From positions 136,679-198,009 of the forward strand of contig NZ_CDBI01000074.1 in the NCBI RefSeq assembly GCF_000820025.1: DNA of 61,331 bases, read 5' to 3'. The position numbers and the translations under genes were made by a program. This DNA is from Aeromonas popoffii. GTDB taxonomy: Bacteria > Pseudomonadota > Gammaproteobacteria > Enterobacterales > Aeromonadaceae. The notes below the pieces were generated by a model. That model had not been told where the DNA came from. It did no database searches and saw nothing but the letters and a program-made list of their open reading frames with translations. Numbering within the stretch: the stretch's first letter is position 1; each line of letters begins with the position of its first letter. Shown piece after piece: positions 42,206 to 52,267 of this stretch.

Positions 42206-42664
42206 TCAACGACTGACCGAGAGTTCCAACTGCTGGCGCTGGCCATTGTTCCACTCGATATTGAGCAGCCAGACCATCACTGCCGAGGTGCAGGAACCCA
42301 CCAGGGTCGACCCCTGCCAGCCGCGATCTGCAGGCTCGAAACTGACCGGTATGGTGCCCATGAACATGTCTCGTCCCTCCAGCCAGGCTTTCACCGGTTT
42401 CAAGGCGGGATCCCCCCCCTGAAGCAGTATCACGAAGTCATGTTCGGCCTGCACCGGCAAGGAGGCGACGCTGACGGTCATCGGTTTGTCGCCCACCAAC
42501 AGGCTGCAGGAGGCGTGGGACAGATCACAAATCTGATCTTTTTCTGTCCCTGCCACCGCCGTCTGCCCCCCGCCAAACCAGGTTCGATAAGCAACCAATC
42601 CGAGCAAAATGGCCAGAACGATCGCCAAGTGGGCAATTTTGCGTGAAGTGAGTCTCTCTTTCAT
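42206..42664 (-). CDS. Conserved hypothetical membrane-anchored protein
   Basis: I cannot assign a function to this 152-aa protein. One N-terminal membrane segment (about 10-28, IAHLAIVLAILLGLVAYRTWF) would leave the rest in the periplasm. Three cysteines stand out: ICDLSHASC and LVGSCTSAVMVW, a pattern that could bind metal or form a disulfide. It is divergent from ccoN and follows no close partner, so a link to oxidase biogenesis is only a positional guess. Confidence 0.75.
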   Translation of the reverse strand: MKERLTSRKIAHLAIVLAILLGLVAYRTWFGGGQTAVAGTEKDQICDLSHASCSLLVGDKPMTVSVASLPVQAEHDFVILLQGGDPALKPVKAWLEGRDMFMGTIPVSFEPADRGWQGSTLVGSCTSAVMVWLLNIEWNNGQRQQLELSVSR

Positions 42665-42946
42665 GAAAAAACAACCTTTTAAGATGCCTTAAAAATGACA
42701 TTTTCGTGATCTCGCGCAAGGTAAATAATTGAGCAGGCGAGACCAGTCGGAGCCAAATATATCACTGTTTATACTGTTATTTTACCTGTCACTTCAGTAT
42801 CATTCCCAACGAATTTTCATTTAGCTACTTTTTGCTTTTCCTTTTATTAACAGTTGTTAACGGAAGGTTGGCAGTAGCCAATGATGTCGGTCCATGTCAC
42901 TGGACAAAAAATCAAACAACAGCAGCATCGGAAGCGGAATACAACG
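42665..42946. promoter_or_regulatory. Divergent promoter region of the cco operon
   Basis: This is AT-rich and holds no gene. I found no TTGAT-N4-ATCAA FNR box. ATTAACAGTTGTTAAC near 42847-42862 is a short palindrome with two GTTAA-type half-sites that could serve ArcA; that is a guess. Confidence 0.4.
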
Positions 42947-44371
<1,425 letters not shown>

Positions 44372-44387
44372 TTGAAGAGGTCAACGC

Positions 44388-45002
44388 ATGAGCAACAAAA
44401 ACCGTCACGAGATCTTTGAAAAGAGCGTCCCCATGCTGGTGGTCGGCATCATATTTGCCATCAGCCTGGGGGGCCTGGTCGAAATCACCCCCCTGTTCTT
44501 CCAAAAGCAGACCACTGAGCCGGTAGAGGGCCTCCTGCCCTACTCTGCCCTGCAGATGGAAGGCCGCGATATCTTTATCCGCGAAGGCTGCTCCGTTTGT
44601 CACAGCCAGATGATCCGTCCGCTTCGCGCCGAAATTGAGCGTTACGGCCACTACTCGGTCGCGGGTGAAAGCGTGTGGGAGCACCCCTTCCTTTGGGGCT
44701 CCAAGCGTACCGGCCCGGATCTGGCCCGTGTGGGCGGTCGCTATTCAGACGACTGGCACCGCGCTCACCTGATCAACCCGCGCGATGTGGTACCCGAGTC
44801 CAACATGCCGTCCTTCCCCTGGCTTGACACCAATGTCCTGACCGGTGAACTGACCGGGAAGAAACTGGCGCTGTTCCGGGATCACTTCGGCGTGCCTTAC
44901 AGCGACGCTGACATCCAGGGTGCAGCTGAAGCCGTTAAGGGCAAAACCGAACTGGATGCGCTGGTAGCCTATCTGCAATCACTGGGTCATGCCCTGAAAT
45001 AA
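44388..45002 (+). CDS. ccoO: cbb3-type cytochrome c oxidase subunit II (CcoO)
   Basis: This 204-aa mono-heme cytochrome c subunit has an N-terminal membrane anchor (about residues 14-35) and the heme c site CSVCH at about residue 67, with SNMPSFPW providing the distal Met. It passes electrons from CcoP to CcoN. It starts 16 bp after ccoN and is followed by ccoQ after 12 bp. Confidence 0.96.
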   Translation: MSNKNRHEIFEKSVPMLVVGIIFAISLGGLVEITPLFFQKQTTEPVEGLLPYSALQMEGRDIFIREGCSVCHSQMIRPLRAEIERYGHYSVAGESVWEHPFLWGSKRTGPDLARVGGRYSDDWHRAHLINPRDVVPESNMPSFPWLDTNVLTGELTGKKLALFRDHFGVPYSDADIQGAAEAVKGKTELDALVAYLQSLGHALK

Positions 45003-45014
45003 AGGAGTCAGGAT

Positions 45015-45194
45015 ATGGATTACGGCACATTTCGCGGCCTTTATACCCTGCTGTTGATGGCCATCATTATCGGCATCATCGTCTGGGCATACAGCAAGCG
45101 CCGCAAGGCCTCTTTCGACGAGGCTGCCAACTTGGTGTTTGCCGACGACGAGCAACCCGGTGCTGATAACAAGAACGCAGGAGCGAAACAATAA
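45015..45194 (+). CDS. ccoQ: cbb3-type oxidase small subunit CcoQ
   Basis: This 59-aa protein has one membrane helix (LYTLLLMAIIIGIIVWAYS, about 9-27) followed by KRRKASFDEAANLVFADDE, the usual CcoQ pattern of a helix, a basic stretch and an acidic tail. GGAGTCAGGAT precedes the ATG. Its TAA stop overlaps the ccoP ATG by one base. CcoQ stabilises the core oxidase complex. The frame is short enough to be missed by length cut-offs. Confidence 0.95.
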   Translation: MDYGTFRGLYTLLLMAIIIGIIVWAYSKRRKASFDEAANLVFADDEQPGADNKNAGAKQ

Positions 45195-46171
45195 TGAGCA
45201 CTTTGTTTAGCATTTTTGTGACCGTCCTCAGCCTGGGGACCATACTTGGCTGCTTCTTGCTACTGGTGTGGTGCTTGCGCGACAAAATGGGCGTGGAGGA
45301 GGGCAAGTCCATGGGACACTCCTTCGACGGTATCGAAGAGATGAACAACCCGCTGCCGAAGTGGTGGACCTACATGTTCTTCTTCTTCATCGTCACCGGT
45401 CTGCTCTATCTGCTGGCCTTCCCGGGGCTGGGTAACTGGAAGGGTCTGCTGGCCTGGCAGAGCTCCAACCAGGATGTTCGCTCGCTGGCCGAGTCCAAGG
45501 CTGCGGCGGCTTCCGCCAAGGCTGAAGGTCGGGCGGTGGAGTTTGACCGCGAACTACTCAAGGCTGACGAGATCTACGGCGCCAAGTTCCGAGAGCTGGC
45601 CTATCAGGCCGATGGCAAGACCTATCGCGCCATTGAAGAGATCGCCGCCGATCCAGAAGCGCGCAAGGTGGGTCAGCGTCTGTTCCTGCAGAACTGCTCC
45701 CAGTGCCACGGTTCCGATGCCCGCGGCGGTCGCGGTTTCCCGAACCTGACCGACAGCGAATGGCAATGGGGTGGTCAACCGGATCAGATCAAGACCACCA
45801 TCATGGACGGTCGTCATGGTGTGATGGCGGCCTGGGGTGAAATCCTCGGCAAGGATGGCGTTCAGGAAGTGGCCTCCTATGTGTTGAGCCTCTCCGGTCG
45901 CAAGGTCGATCTGGTGGAAGCGAAGAAAGGTGAAGCCCGCTTTGCTATCTGCGCAGCCTGCCACGGGGCCGATGCCAAGGGCGGTATCGCCGTCGGGGCA
46001 CCGGATCTGACCAACAACATCTGGCTGTATGGCGGTTCCCGTCAGGTGGTCGAGCAGACCATCACCCACGGTCGTCACGGCGTCATGCCAGCCTGGAGGG
46101 ATATTCTGGGTGAAGACAAGGTGCACCTGCTCGCCTCCTACGTTTATAGTTTGTCCCACAACAACATGTAA
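45194..46171 (+). CDS. ccoP: cbb3-type cytochrome c oxidase subunit III (CcoP)
   Basis: This 325-aa di-heme cytochrome c has two membrane helices near the N-terminus (about 5-25 and 58-80; the second in KWWTYMFFFFIVTGLLYLLAFP). Two heme sites are present: CSQCH at about 167 and CAACH at about 253, each followed by its own axial-Met region (HGVMAAWG, HGVMPAWR). It takes electrons from the bc1 complex or soluble cytochromes. It is translationally coupled to ccoQ. Confidence 0.96.
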   Translation: MSTLFSIFVTVLSLGTILGCFLLLVWCLRDKMGVEEGKSMGHSFDGIEEMNNPLPKWWTYMFFFFIVTGLLYLLAFPGLGNWKGLLAWQSSNQDVRSLAESKAAAASAKAEGRAVEFDRELLKADEIYGAKFRELAYQADGKTYRAIEEIAADPEARKVGQRLFLQNCSQCHGSDARGGRGFPNLTDSEWQWGGQPDQIKTTIMDGRHGVMAAWGEILGKDGVQEVASYVLSLSGRKVDLVEAKKGEARFAICAACHGADAKGGIAVGAPDLTNNIWLYGGSRQVVEQTITHGRHGVMPAWRDILGEDKVHLLASYVYSLSHNNM

Positions 46172-46210
46172 AATAAGCAGTAACATGTGATAAGCACGTG
46201 ATTACTCAGC

Positions 46211-46238
46211 AAAAAGCCTCGACTCTTCGAGGCTTTTT
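46211..46238 (+). terminator. Intrinsic terminator of ccoNOQP
   Basis: AAAAAGCCTCGA and TCGAGGCTTTTT form a 12-bp stem with a CTCT loop and flanking T run, 39 bp after ccoP. Confidence 0.9.
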
Positions 46239-46300
46239 GTTATCTTGTGTTGGCTGGAAAGCCTCCATTCTGTTAATCATACGTTTCGGTAGCACTCACT

Positions 46301-46789
46301 ATGTCCCAACCCTGGTATCGCCAATTTTGGCCCTGGTTCATCATCACCCTCCCGGCCGCCGCCGTGATCGCCAGCATCAGCACTGGCATCATCGCCAGCA
46401 AGGATGGCGTCAACCTGGTCGCCGAAGACTATTACAAGCAAGGCAAAGAGATTAATCAGGACCTGAGCAAGTTCCGTCGCTCCGAAGCCCTCAACATTCA
46501 CATTGCGCTGGAAGTGAATGACAAGGAGCTGACCCTCAAACCCCTCTCGGGAGAGATTGCCCCAGGTCAGGCCCTCTACCTTTCCCTGTTCCATCCGACC
46601 CTGGCCGGCATGGACAGCGAGCACATGGTGACGGCTGACGCCAGCGGCGTCTATCGCCTGCCGCTCGATAAACCATTGAATGGGAAATGGCATATCCGGG
46701 TCGATGCCCTCAATCACGAGTGGCGTCTGCAAGAGACGGTCCAGCTCCCGACCAAGGCGCCTGTAGAACTCGATCCCAAAGGACGTTAA
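46301..46789 (+). CDS. ccoH: FixH/CcoH family protein
   Basis: This 162-aa protein has one N-terminal membrane anchor (about 10-30, WFIITLPAAAVIASISTGI) and a periplasmic beta-rich domain. The EDYYKQGKEINQDLSKFRRSEAL segment and the NGKWHIRVDALNHEWRLQE end are family features. FixH/CcoH helps late assembly of cbb3 oxidase. It precedes ccoI by 3 bp. No ccoG gene lies between ccoP and ccoH, unlike the common ccoGHIS order. Confidence 0.9.
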   Translation: MSQPWYRQFWPWFIITLPAAAVIASISTGIIASKDGVNLVAEDYYKQGKEINQDLSKFRRSEALNIHIALEVNDKELTLKPLSGEIAPGQALYLSLFHPTLAGMDSEHMVTADASGVYRLPLDKPLNGKWHIRVDALNHEWRLQETVQLPTKAPVELDPKGR

Positions 46790-46792
46790 GCC

Positions 46793-49279
46793 ATGACTGG
46801 CGGTTTTCACCCTGGCGACGCAGCTTCCCGCCAGCACGCCCCGTGCCTCGATCGCTCACCTTGCCTCCCGGGGCAAGACGCCATCAACGCCTGTTTCCAT
46901 TGCGGTGAGCCGGTTCCCGCCGGCAGTCGCTATGCACTCGAGATCAAGGGCATAGTCCAACCCATGTGCTGCCCCGGCTGTCAGGCGGTGGCAGAAACCA
47001 TCATGGAGTGTGGCCTCTCCAGCTATTACGAGCACCGCACAGCGCCCGGTATCAAGGGTGAACTGGTCCCGCAAGAGCTGGCTGCCCTCACCCACTACGA
47101 TCTGACCGAGGTACAGCAGGATTTCGTCACCGACAGCGGCACGGGCAGCCACAGGATGCGCGAGATCCTGCTCAGCGTGGAAGGGCTAACTTGCGCCGCC
47201 TGCGCCTGGCTCATCGAGCGTCATCTGACAGGCCTTGCCGGCCTGCATTACATCAACGTCAATACCACCACGCACCGTGCGCGCATCAAGTGGGATCCGG
47301 ACCGGCTTGCCTTGAGCGACATCCTCAAGGGGTTCGCCAAAATAGGCTATCGTGCCTACCCATTCCAGACCCACACCCAAGAAGCGCTCTATGCCAAAGA
47401 AGTGCGCAGCTACATGTTCCGGCTGGCACTGGCGGGCTTAGGGTCAATGCAGGTGATGATGTGCGCCGTGGCGCTCTACATGGATCTCTTCATCAGCGTC
47501 GAGGATGAGTTCATGGTCTACTTCAAGTGGATCAGCCTCTTGCTCTCAACCCCCATCATGATCTATTCGGCCCAGCCATTTTACGTGGGAGCCTGGCGCA
47601 GCCTGAAACAGGGCTACCTCTCCATGGACGTGTCGGTATCGCTGGCACTGATTGGCGCCTTCGTCGCCTCCATGTGGGCCACCGTCTTCAACACCGGTGA
47701 GGTCTATTTCGACTCCATCACCATGTTCGTCTTCTTCTTGCTGCTGGGACGTTTTCTGGAGTTACGGGCCCGGCGCAAGGCGTCCGAGTCCAGCTCCAAC
47801 CTGGCGCGGCTGGTGCCTATCATGGCCACGCGCATCGATGAAGATGGCGAGCATGAGGTGGCAGCCAAGATGCTGCAGGTAGGAGACAGGATACGGGTAC
47901 TGGCTGGCGCCACCCTGCCGGCCGATGGTCTCATCGTCGAGGGACAGGCAAGCCTTAATGAATCCATGCTGACCGGTGAACAGTTGCCGCTGCTCAAGCA
48001 GGTGGGTGACAGCGTTTATGCCGGTACCATCAACACGGATGCACCGCTCCAGATCCGGGTCAGCCACCGTATCGAGGAGTCGCGCATCGCCCAGATCATG
48101 CGACTGCAGGATCATGCCCTCGATGACAAACCGGCCATCGCACAGATGGCGGATCAGCTGTCGCGCCACTTTATTCTGGTGCTGCTGATCATTGCGGCGG
48201 CGGTCTGGACCTTCTGGCACTTCCATCAGCCGGAGCAGGCCTTCTGGGTCACCCTGGCCGTGCTGGTTGCCACCTGCCCCTGCGCCCTGTCGCTGGCTAC
48301 GCCGACCGCGCTCACTTCGGCCACCGCCAATCTGACCCGCAACGGCATCCTGCTGCGCCGTGGCCATGTGCTGGACGTGCTGACCAAGGCTAACCGGATC
48401 GTGATGGACAAGACAGGCACCCTGACCACGGGCAACATCAGCCTGATCAGCACCACGGCGCTGGCCGAGCTGAGCGAGGCCCAGTGCCTCTCCATCGCCC
48501 GCGCGCTGGAAGCCTACTCAGAACATCCCATCGCCCGCGCCTTTCGCAGCAAGGCGGCGGACGAAGCCGTGTTGCTGGCGGCAAGTGAGGTGACGCCCGT
48601 CATAGGTCACGGCATTCAGGGCAAGATCGCAGGCCAGCATTACCGTATCGGCAGCGCACGCTGGCTGTCCCTGCCCGCCGGGCAGACGGCCAGCCAGGGC
48701 CTTGCCATCTATTTGGCCGATGAATCCAGGCTGCTGGCCCGTTTCATCCTGGCAGATACATTGCGCCCGGATGCCAGGGCGCTGATCCAGGCTTTCAAGG
48801 CCGCCGGTCTGCAGACCACCATACTCACGGGTGACAGCTCGGCCCAGGCCGACGAGGTGGCCCGCGAACTCGGGGTCGATGAACTGGTGAAAGGGGTCAC
48901 GCCGGATGGCAAGCTGGCCTATCTCAAGGAACATGAGGCCCGCGGCGATATCAACATCATGGTGGGGGATGGCATCAACGATGCCCCGGTACTGGCCGGA
49001 GCCCACGCCTCGTTCGCCATGGCGGGCGGCACGGATCTGGCCAAGAACAGCGCCGACGCCATCCTGCTGGCCGATGACTTGAGCCGCTTGCTCGGCGCCA
49101 GAGTGCTGGCAATGCGTACCCGCAAGATCATCATCGAGAACTTCAGCTGGTCCATCGGCTACAACCTGCTGGTGCTGCCGCTCGCGGCCAGCGGCTGGTT
49201 GCCACCCTATGTGGCGGCGGCGGGCATGTCTCTGAGCTCCCTCATCGTGGTCACCAACTCCATGCGGCTCAATCGCTGA
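46793..49279 (+). CDS. ccoI: Copper-exporting P-type ATPase for cbb3 maturation (CcoI/FixI)
   Basis: This 828-aa P1B-type ATPase delivers copper for the CuB centre of cbb3 oxidase. The N-terminus has a Cys-rich metal-binding region (CFHCGEPVP, MCCPGCQAV), then an HMA domain with CAACAW (about 133). The membrane CPC motif (TCPCALSLATP, about 495), phosphorylation site DKTGT (about 539) and GDGINDAPV (about 724) are all present. It is the second gene of ccoHIS; a hairpin follows in the gap before ccoS. Confidence 0.95.
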   Translation: MTGGFHPGDAASRQHAPCLDRSPCLPGQDAINACFHCGEPVPAGSRYALEIKGIVQPMCCPGCQAVAETIMECGLSSYYEHRTAPGIKGELVPQELAALTHYDLTEVQQDFVTDSGTGSHRMREILLSVEGLTCAACAWLIERHLTGLAGLHYINVNTTTHRARIKWDPDRLALSDILKGFAKIGYRAYPFQTHTQEALYAKEVRSYMFRLALAGLGSMQVMMCAVALYMDLFISVEDEFMVYFKWISLLLSTPIMIYSAQPFYVGAWRSLKQGYLSMDVSVSLALIGAFVASMWATVFNTGEVYFDSITMFVFFLLLGRFLELRARRKASESSSNLARLVPIMATRIDEDGEHEVAAKMLQVGDRIRVLAGATLPADGLIVEGQASLNESMLTGEQLPLLKQVGDSVYAGTINTDAPLQIRVSHRIEESRIAQIMRLQDHALDDKPAIAQMADQLSRHFILVLLIIAAAVWTFWHFHQPEQAFWVTLAVLVATCPCALSLATPTALTSATANLTRNGILLRRGHVLDVLTKANRIVMDKTGTLTTGNISLISTTALAELSEAQCLSIARALEAYSEHPIARAFRSKAADEAVLLAASEVTPVIGHGIQGKIAGQHYRIGSARWLSLPAGQTASQGLAIYLADESRLLARFILADTLRPDARALIQAFKAAGLQTTILTGDSSAQADEVARELGVDELVKGVTPDGKLAYLKEHEARGDINIMVGDGINDAPVLAGAHASFAMAGGTDLAKNSADAILLADDLSRLLGARVLAMRTRKIIIENFSWSIGYNLLVLPLAASGWLPPYVAAAGMSLSSLIVVTNSMRLNR

Positions 49280-49321
49280 GCCATGGGCGCATGCATACGC
49301 ACGATAAACACACGATAAAAA

Positions 49322-49344
49322 GGAGCCCGCGTTTGCCGGGCTCC
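49322..49344 (-). terminator. Minus-oriented terminator in the ccoI-ccoS gap
   Basis: GGAGCCCG and CGGGCTCC pair around a 7-nt loop. A T run (TTTTTATC) follows only on the minus strand, while both neighbouring genes are on plus, so as a terminator it would face antisense transcription. Confidence 0.55.
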
Positions 49345-49424
49345 CCACCCCCCCTCCAGAGAATCGCCGGGTCCCTGGCCACCAACGGATATATCATGAC
49401 CACTCTCATCGCAAGGCTTGCACC

Positions 49425-49613
49425 ATGAACATCATCTTCGTCCTGATCCCCATCGCCATCCTGTTTGTCATCATCGCCGGCGCCCTCTTCTTCTGGGCCA
49501 TTCGCTCCGAGCAGTTTGAAGATCTCGACCGCCAGGGCTCCAATATCCTGTTCGATGAAGACTGCCCCGCCCAGAAAACCAGCGAGCATACATCCGATGA
49601 CCGCCAGCCTTGA
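49425..49613 (+). CDS. ccoS: cbb3 oxidase maturation protein CcoS
   Basis: This 62-aa protein has one membrane helix (IIFVLIPIAILFVIIAGALFFWAI, about 3-26) followed by RSEQFEDLDRQGSNILFDED, the CcoS signature. CcoS is needed for heme and copper insertion in CcoN. Its end overlaps the next gene by 17 bp. Confidence 0.95.
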   Translation: MNIIFVLIPIAILFVIIAGALFFWAIRSEQFEDLDRQGSNILFDEDCPAQKTSEHTSDDRQP

Positions 49614-50283
49614 TCTTATCGGGGCCCTGCTGGTGGGGCTGGCGGGTTCAGGCCACTGCATCGGCATGTGTGGCGGCGTCTCGGCCGCGCTCTCCATGGC
49701 CATCCCCCCCGAGCAACAGCACTTCTGGGGCAGGCTCGGTTACCTGCTCAACTACAACCTGGGCCGGATCCTCAGCTATGTGTTAGCCGGAGCTCTGGTG
49801 GGAGGCCTGCTGGCCACAACCAGCGAACTGGGTGCAGGCAAGCACGCTATCGCCGGCTTGCGGCTGGTGGCCGCGCTCTTGATGATAGCGCTCGGTCTCT
49901 ACCTCGCCGGCTGGTGGCAGGGCATATTGCTGCTTGAGCGCATAGGCGCCCGACTCTGGCCTCACATCAAACCGCTGGCGGGCAAGTTTCTCCCCTTCAC
50001 CTCGGCCTGGCAGGCCTTTCCCTTTGGTATGGTGTGGGGCTGGCTGCCCTGTGGCCTGGTCTACTCCATGCTGACCTGGAGTGCGGCGGCGGGTTCCGCC
50101 GGTAGCGGTGCACTCATCATGCTCAGTTTCGGTATAGGGACCCTGCCGACACTGTTTGCACTGGGGGGGCTGGCAGACCGCCTGCGCTACTGGCTGACAC
50201 TGCGCAGTTTGCGCCAGGGCGGTGCTGTTTTGCTCATCGCGTATGGGCTTCATACGCTCTGGATAGGGATTGCGTCCTTTTGA
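49597..50283 (+). CDS. Sulfite exporter TauE/SafE (UreH-domain) family membrane protein
   Basis: This 228-aa protein with about six membrane helices is of the COG2836 type often found after ccoS. Conserved motifs are GSGHCIGMCGGVS near residue 17 and WGWLPCGLVYSML in the second half; the paired MCGG and PCG cysteines are typical. A role in copper or thiol handling during oxidase maturation has been suggested for this family. ATG 49597 starts inside the ccoS end; the longer frame at 49465 is a shadow of ccoS. Confidence 0.85.
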   Translation: MTASLDLIGALLVGLAGSGHCIGMCGGVSAALSMAIPPEQQHFWGRLGYLLNYNLGRILSYVLAGALVGGLLATTSELGAGKHAIAGLRLVAALLMIALGLYLAGWWQGILLLERIGARLWPHIKPLAGKFLPFTSAWQAFPFGMVWGWLPCGLVYSMLTWSAAAGSAGSGALIMLSFGIGTLPTLFALGGLADRLRYWLTLRSLRQGGAVLLIAYGLHTLWIGIASF

Positions 50284-50321
50284 AACCCTATCCAAAACGG
50301 ATGAGTTGATGGTAAACTTGT

Positions 50322-50335
50322 TTGATATAAATCAA
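50322..50335. promoter_or_regulatory. FNR box in front of fnr
   Basis: TTGATATAAATCAA is a perfect TTGAT-N4-ATCAA palindrome only 16 bp before the fnr start codon, a position suited to negative autoregulation as in E. coli fnr. Confidence 0.9.
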
Positions 50336-50351
50336 TTATTCGTATGAGCCT

Positions 50352-51107
50352 ATGATCCCGGAAAAGAAACCTGGCAGACGTATTCAGAGCGGTGGCTGTG
50401 CAATTCATTGCCAGGATTGCAGCATCAGCCAGCTCTGCATTCCCTTCACCCTGAACGACAGCGAACTCGATCAGCTCGACAGTATCATTGAGCGAAAGAA
50501 GCCGATCCAGAAGGGTGAGGAGCTGTTCAAAGCAGGCGATGAGCTGAAATCGCTCTACGCGATCCGTTCCGGGACCATCAAGTCATACACCATCACGGAA
50601 CAAGGCGATGAGCAGATCACCGCCTTCCACCTCGCCGGTGATCTTGTTGGTTTCGATGCTATTCATAAGCATGCCCATCCCTCCTTCGCCCAGGCGCTGG
50701 AAACGGCCATGGTGTGCGAGATCCCGTTCGACGTGCTCGACGAGCTCTCCGGCAAGATGCCCAAGTTACGTCAGCAGATCATGCGACTGATGAGCAACGA
50801 GATCATGGGTGATCAGGAGATGATACTGCTGCTCTCCAAGAAAAATGCCGAAGAGCGCCTCGCCGCCTTCCTGCACAATCTGTCGGTGCGTTTCTCCGAG
50901 CGTGGCTTCTCCGCCAAGGAGTTTCGCCTCTCAATGACCCGCGGTGATATTGGCAACTACCTCGGCCTCACCGTCGAGACCATCAGCCGTCTGCTTGGCC
51001 GCTTCCAAAAGTCCGAGCTCATCAGCGTCAAGGGCAAGTACATTACCGTGCTGGATCATGTGGCCCTCGGTATCATGGCTGGCGCCACCCGTCCTCCCAG
51101 CGGTTAA
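50352..51107 (+). CDS. fnr: Fumarate and nitrate reduction regulator FNR
   Basis: This 251-aa CRP/FNR-family oxygen sensor has the four iron-sulfur cysteines at C20, C23, C29 and C122, the same numbering as in E. coli (an extra C16 is also present). A cyclic-nucleotide-like beta roll, a dimerisation helix and a helix-turn-helix with [13 protein letters not shown] (recognition helix Glu-x-x-Ser-Arg) follow. It switches genes between aerobic and anaerobic states. It neighbours the cco genes and is followed by uspE and ttcA, as in E. coli. Confidence 0.97.
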   Translation: MIPEKKPGRRIQSGGCAIHCQDCSISQLCIPFTLNDSELDQLDSIIERKKPIQKGEELFKAGDELKSLYAIRSGTIKSYTITEQGDEQITAFHLAGDLVGFDAIHKHAHPSFAQALETAMVCEIPFDVLDELSGKMPKLRQQIMRLMSNEIMGDQEMILLLSKKNAEERLAAFLHNLSVRFSERGFSAKEFRLSMTRGDIGNYLGLTVETISRLLGRFQKSELISVKGKYITVLDHVALGIMAGATRPPSG

Positions 51108-51118
51108 TCTCCCTTTGT

Positions 51119-51153
51119 TGCCGGATCGGTTTACGCTGAATTTTGATCCGGCA
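51119..51153. terminator. Hairpin after fnr
   Basis: TGCCGGATC and GATCCGGCA form a perfect 9-bp stem with a 17-nt loop. The T tract is poor, so termination may be partial. Confidence 0.4.
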
Positions 51154-51237
51154 CACGTCTCCTTCCCTCCTCCTGAGCTAAGCTGTAATGGCTAAAGGTC
51201 TGCCATAATTGGTATTTTTGCAAAGGAGGAGGAGAAC

Positions 51238-52185
51238 ATGGTCAAGTACCGAAAAATCCTGGTCGTTATCAACCCGGAAGAAGAGCGGCAAATTGCCCTC
51301 GAACGTGCGGTCAAGGTGGCTGAGCTGGATGAAGGCGCTCAACTGACCCTGTTGCTCACCATTTACGACTTCTCGTACGAGATGACCGCCATGCTGTCGG
51401 TGGACGAACGGGAAGAGATGCGCCACGGCGTGATCGCCCAGCGCCGTGAATGGCTCGACGATATTCTAACCCCCTACCGTGCCAAGGGGCTGGACTGCGA
51501 GATCAAGGTGGTCTGGCACAATCGTCCCTTCGAATGCATCATTCAGGAAGTGCTGGAGAACCGCCACGATCTGGTGGTCAAGGCGACTCACCATCACTCG
51601 TTTCTGCAAACCTTCATCTTCACTCCGACCGATTGGCACCTGCTGCGCAAGTGTCCCTGCCCCGTCCTGCTGGTCAAGGAGGGCCACTGGCAACGGGGCG
51701 GCAACATCATAGCTGCCATCAATTGTTCCAGTGACGATCAGGAGCAGAAACTGCTGAACGAGCGGATCACGGAGGAAGGGATCGCCATCGCCGAGCTGCT
51801 CGGCTCCAACCTCTACCTGGTCAACACCTATCCCGGCACCCCGGTCAACGTGGCCATCGAACTGCCCGAGTTCGATCCCAACGCCTATAACGATGCCATT
51901 CGCAAGCACCATGAAAGCCTGCTGCTGAGCCATGCCGACAAATATGGGATCAGTCATCTGTGGACTCGGGTGGCGGAAGGTCTCCCGGAAGAGGTGTTGC
52001 CCGATCTGGCCGATAGCCTGCATGCCACTCTGATGATCATGGGCTGCGTCGGTCGCACCGGCCTCTCTGCCGCCTTGCTCGGCAATACCGCCGAACATGT
52101 GGTGGATCGTCTCGCCTGCGACATGCTGATCCTCAAACCCGCCGATTACAGCAGCCCGGTAGACCGCCGGCGCAGTCAATCATAA
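51238..52185 (+). CDS. uspE: Universal stress protein UspE
   Basis: This 315-aa protein has two tandem Usp domains (about 1-150 and 155-310). The second ends in the nucleotide-binding pattern [33 protein letters not shown] (G-x2-G-x9-GNTAE), while the first is degenerate. E. coli UspE is linked to oxidative stress and motility. A strong GGAGGAG site precedes it, and it lies between fnr and ttcA, the E. coli order. Confidence 0.95.
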   Translation: MVKYRKILVVINPEEERQIALERAVKVAELDEGAQLTLLLTIYDFSYEMTAMLSVDEREEMRHGVIAQRREWLDDILTPYRAKGLDCEIKVVWHNRPFECIIQEVLENRHDLVVKATHHHSFLQTFIFTPTDWHLLRKCPCPVLLVKEGHWQRGGNIIAAINCSSDDQEQKLLNERITEEGIAIAELLGSNLYLVNTYPGTPVNVAIELPEFDPNAYNDAIRKHHESLLLSHADKYGISHLWTRVAEGLPEEVLPDLADSLHATLMIMGCVGRTGLSAALLGNTAEHVVDRLACDMLILKPADYSSPVDRRRSQS

Positions 52186-52206
52186 GACGCCTTTCTTCCT
52201 GGCATC

Positions 52207-52234
52207 TTGCCCTCCCCCGGGACATGGCTATAAT
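52207..52234 (+). promoter_or_regulatory. Candidate ttcA promoter inside a hairpin
   Basis: TTGCCC (52207-52212), a 16-bp spacer and a perfect TATAAT (52229-52234). Predicted start is near 52241, so the ttcA leader would begin within the hairpin loop and contain only the right arm. Confidence 0.6.
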
Positions 52235-52261
52235 AACGCGCTTATTTGTGTCCCGGGTTTT
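52216..52261 (+). terminator. Terminator-like hairpin of uspE enclosing the ttcA promoter
   Basis: CCCGGGACA and TGTCCCGGG form a 9-bp stem with a 24-nt loop and TTTT after it. The loop contains TATAAT. Confidence 0.65.
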
Positions 52262-52267
52262 ACGAGC

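Noticed and set aside
42730..42745. TTGAGCAGGCGAGA as an FNR box before ccoN
   Set aside because: The right half does not match ATCAA; too many mismatches to claim.
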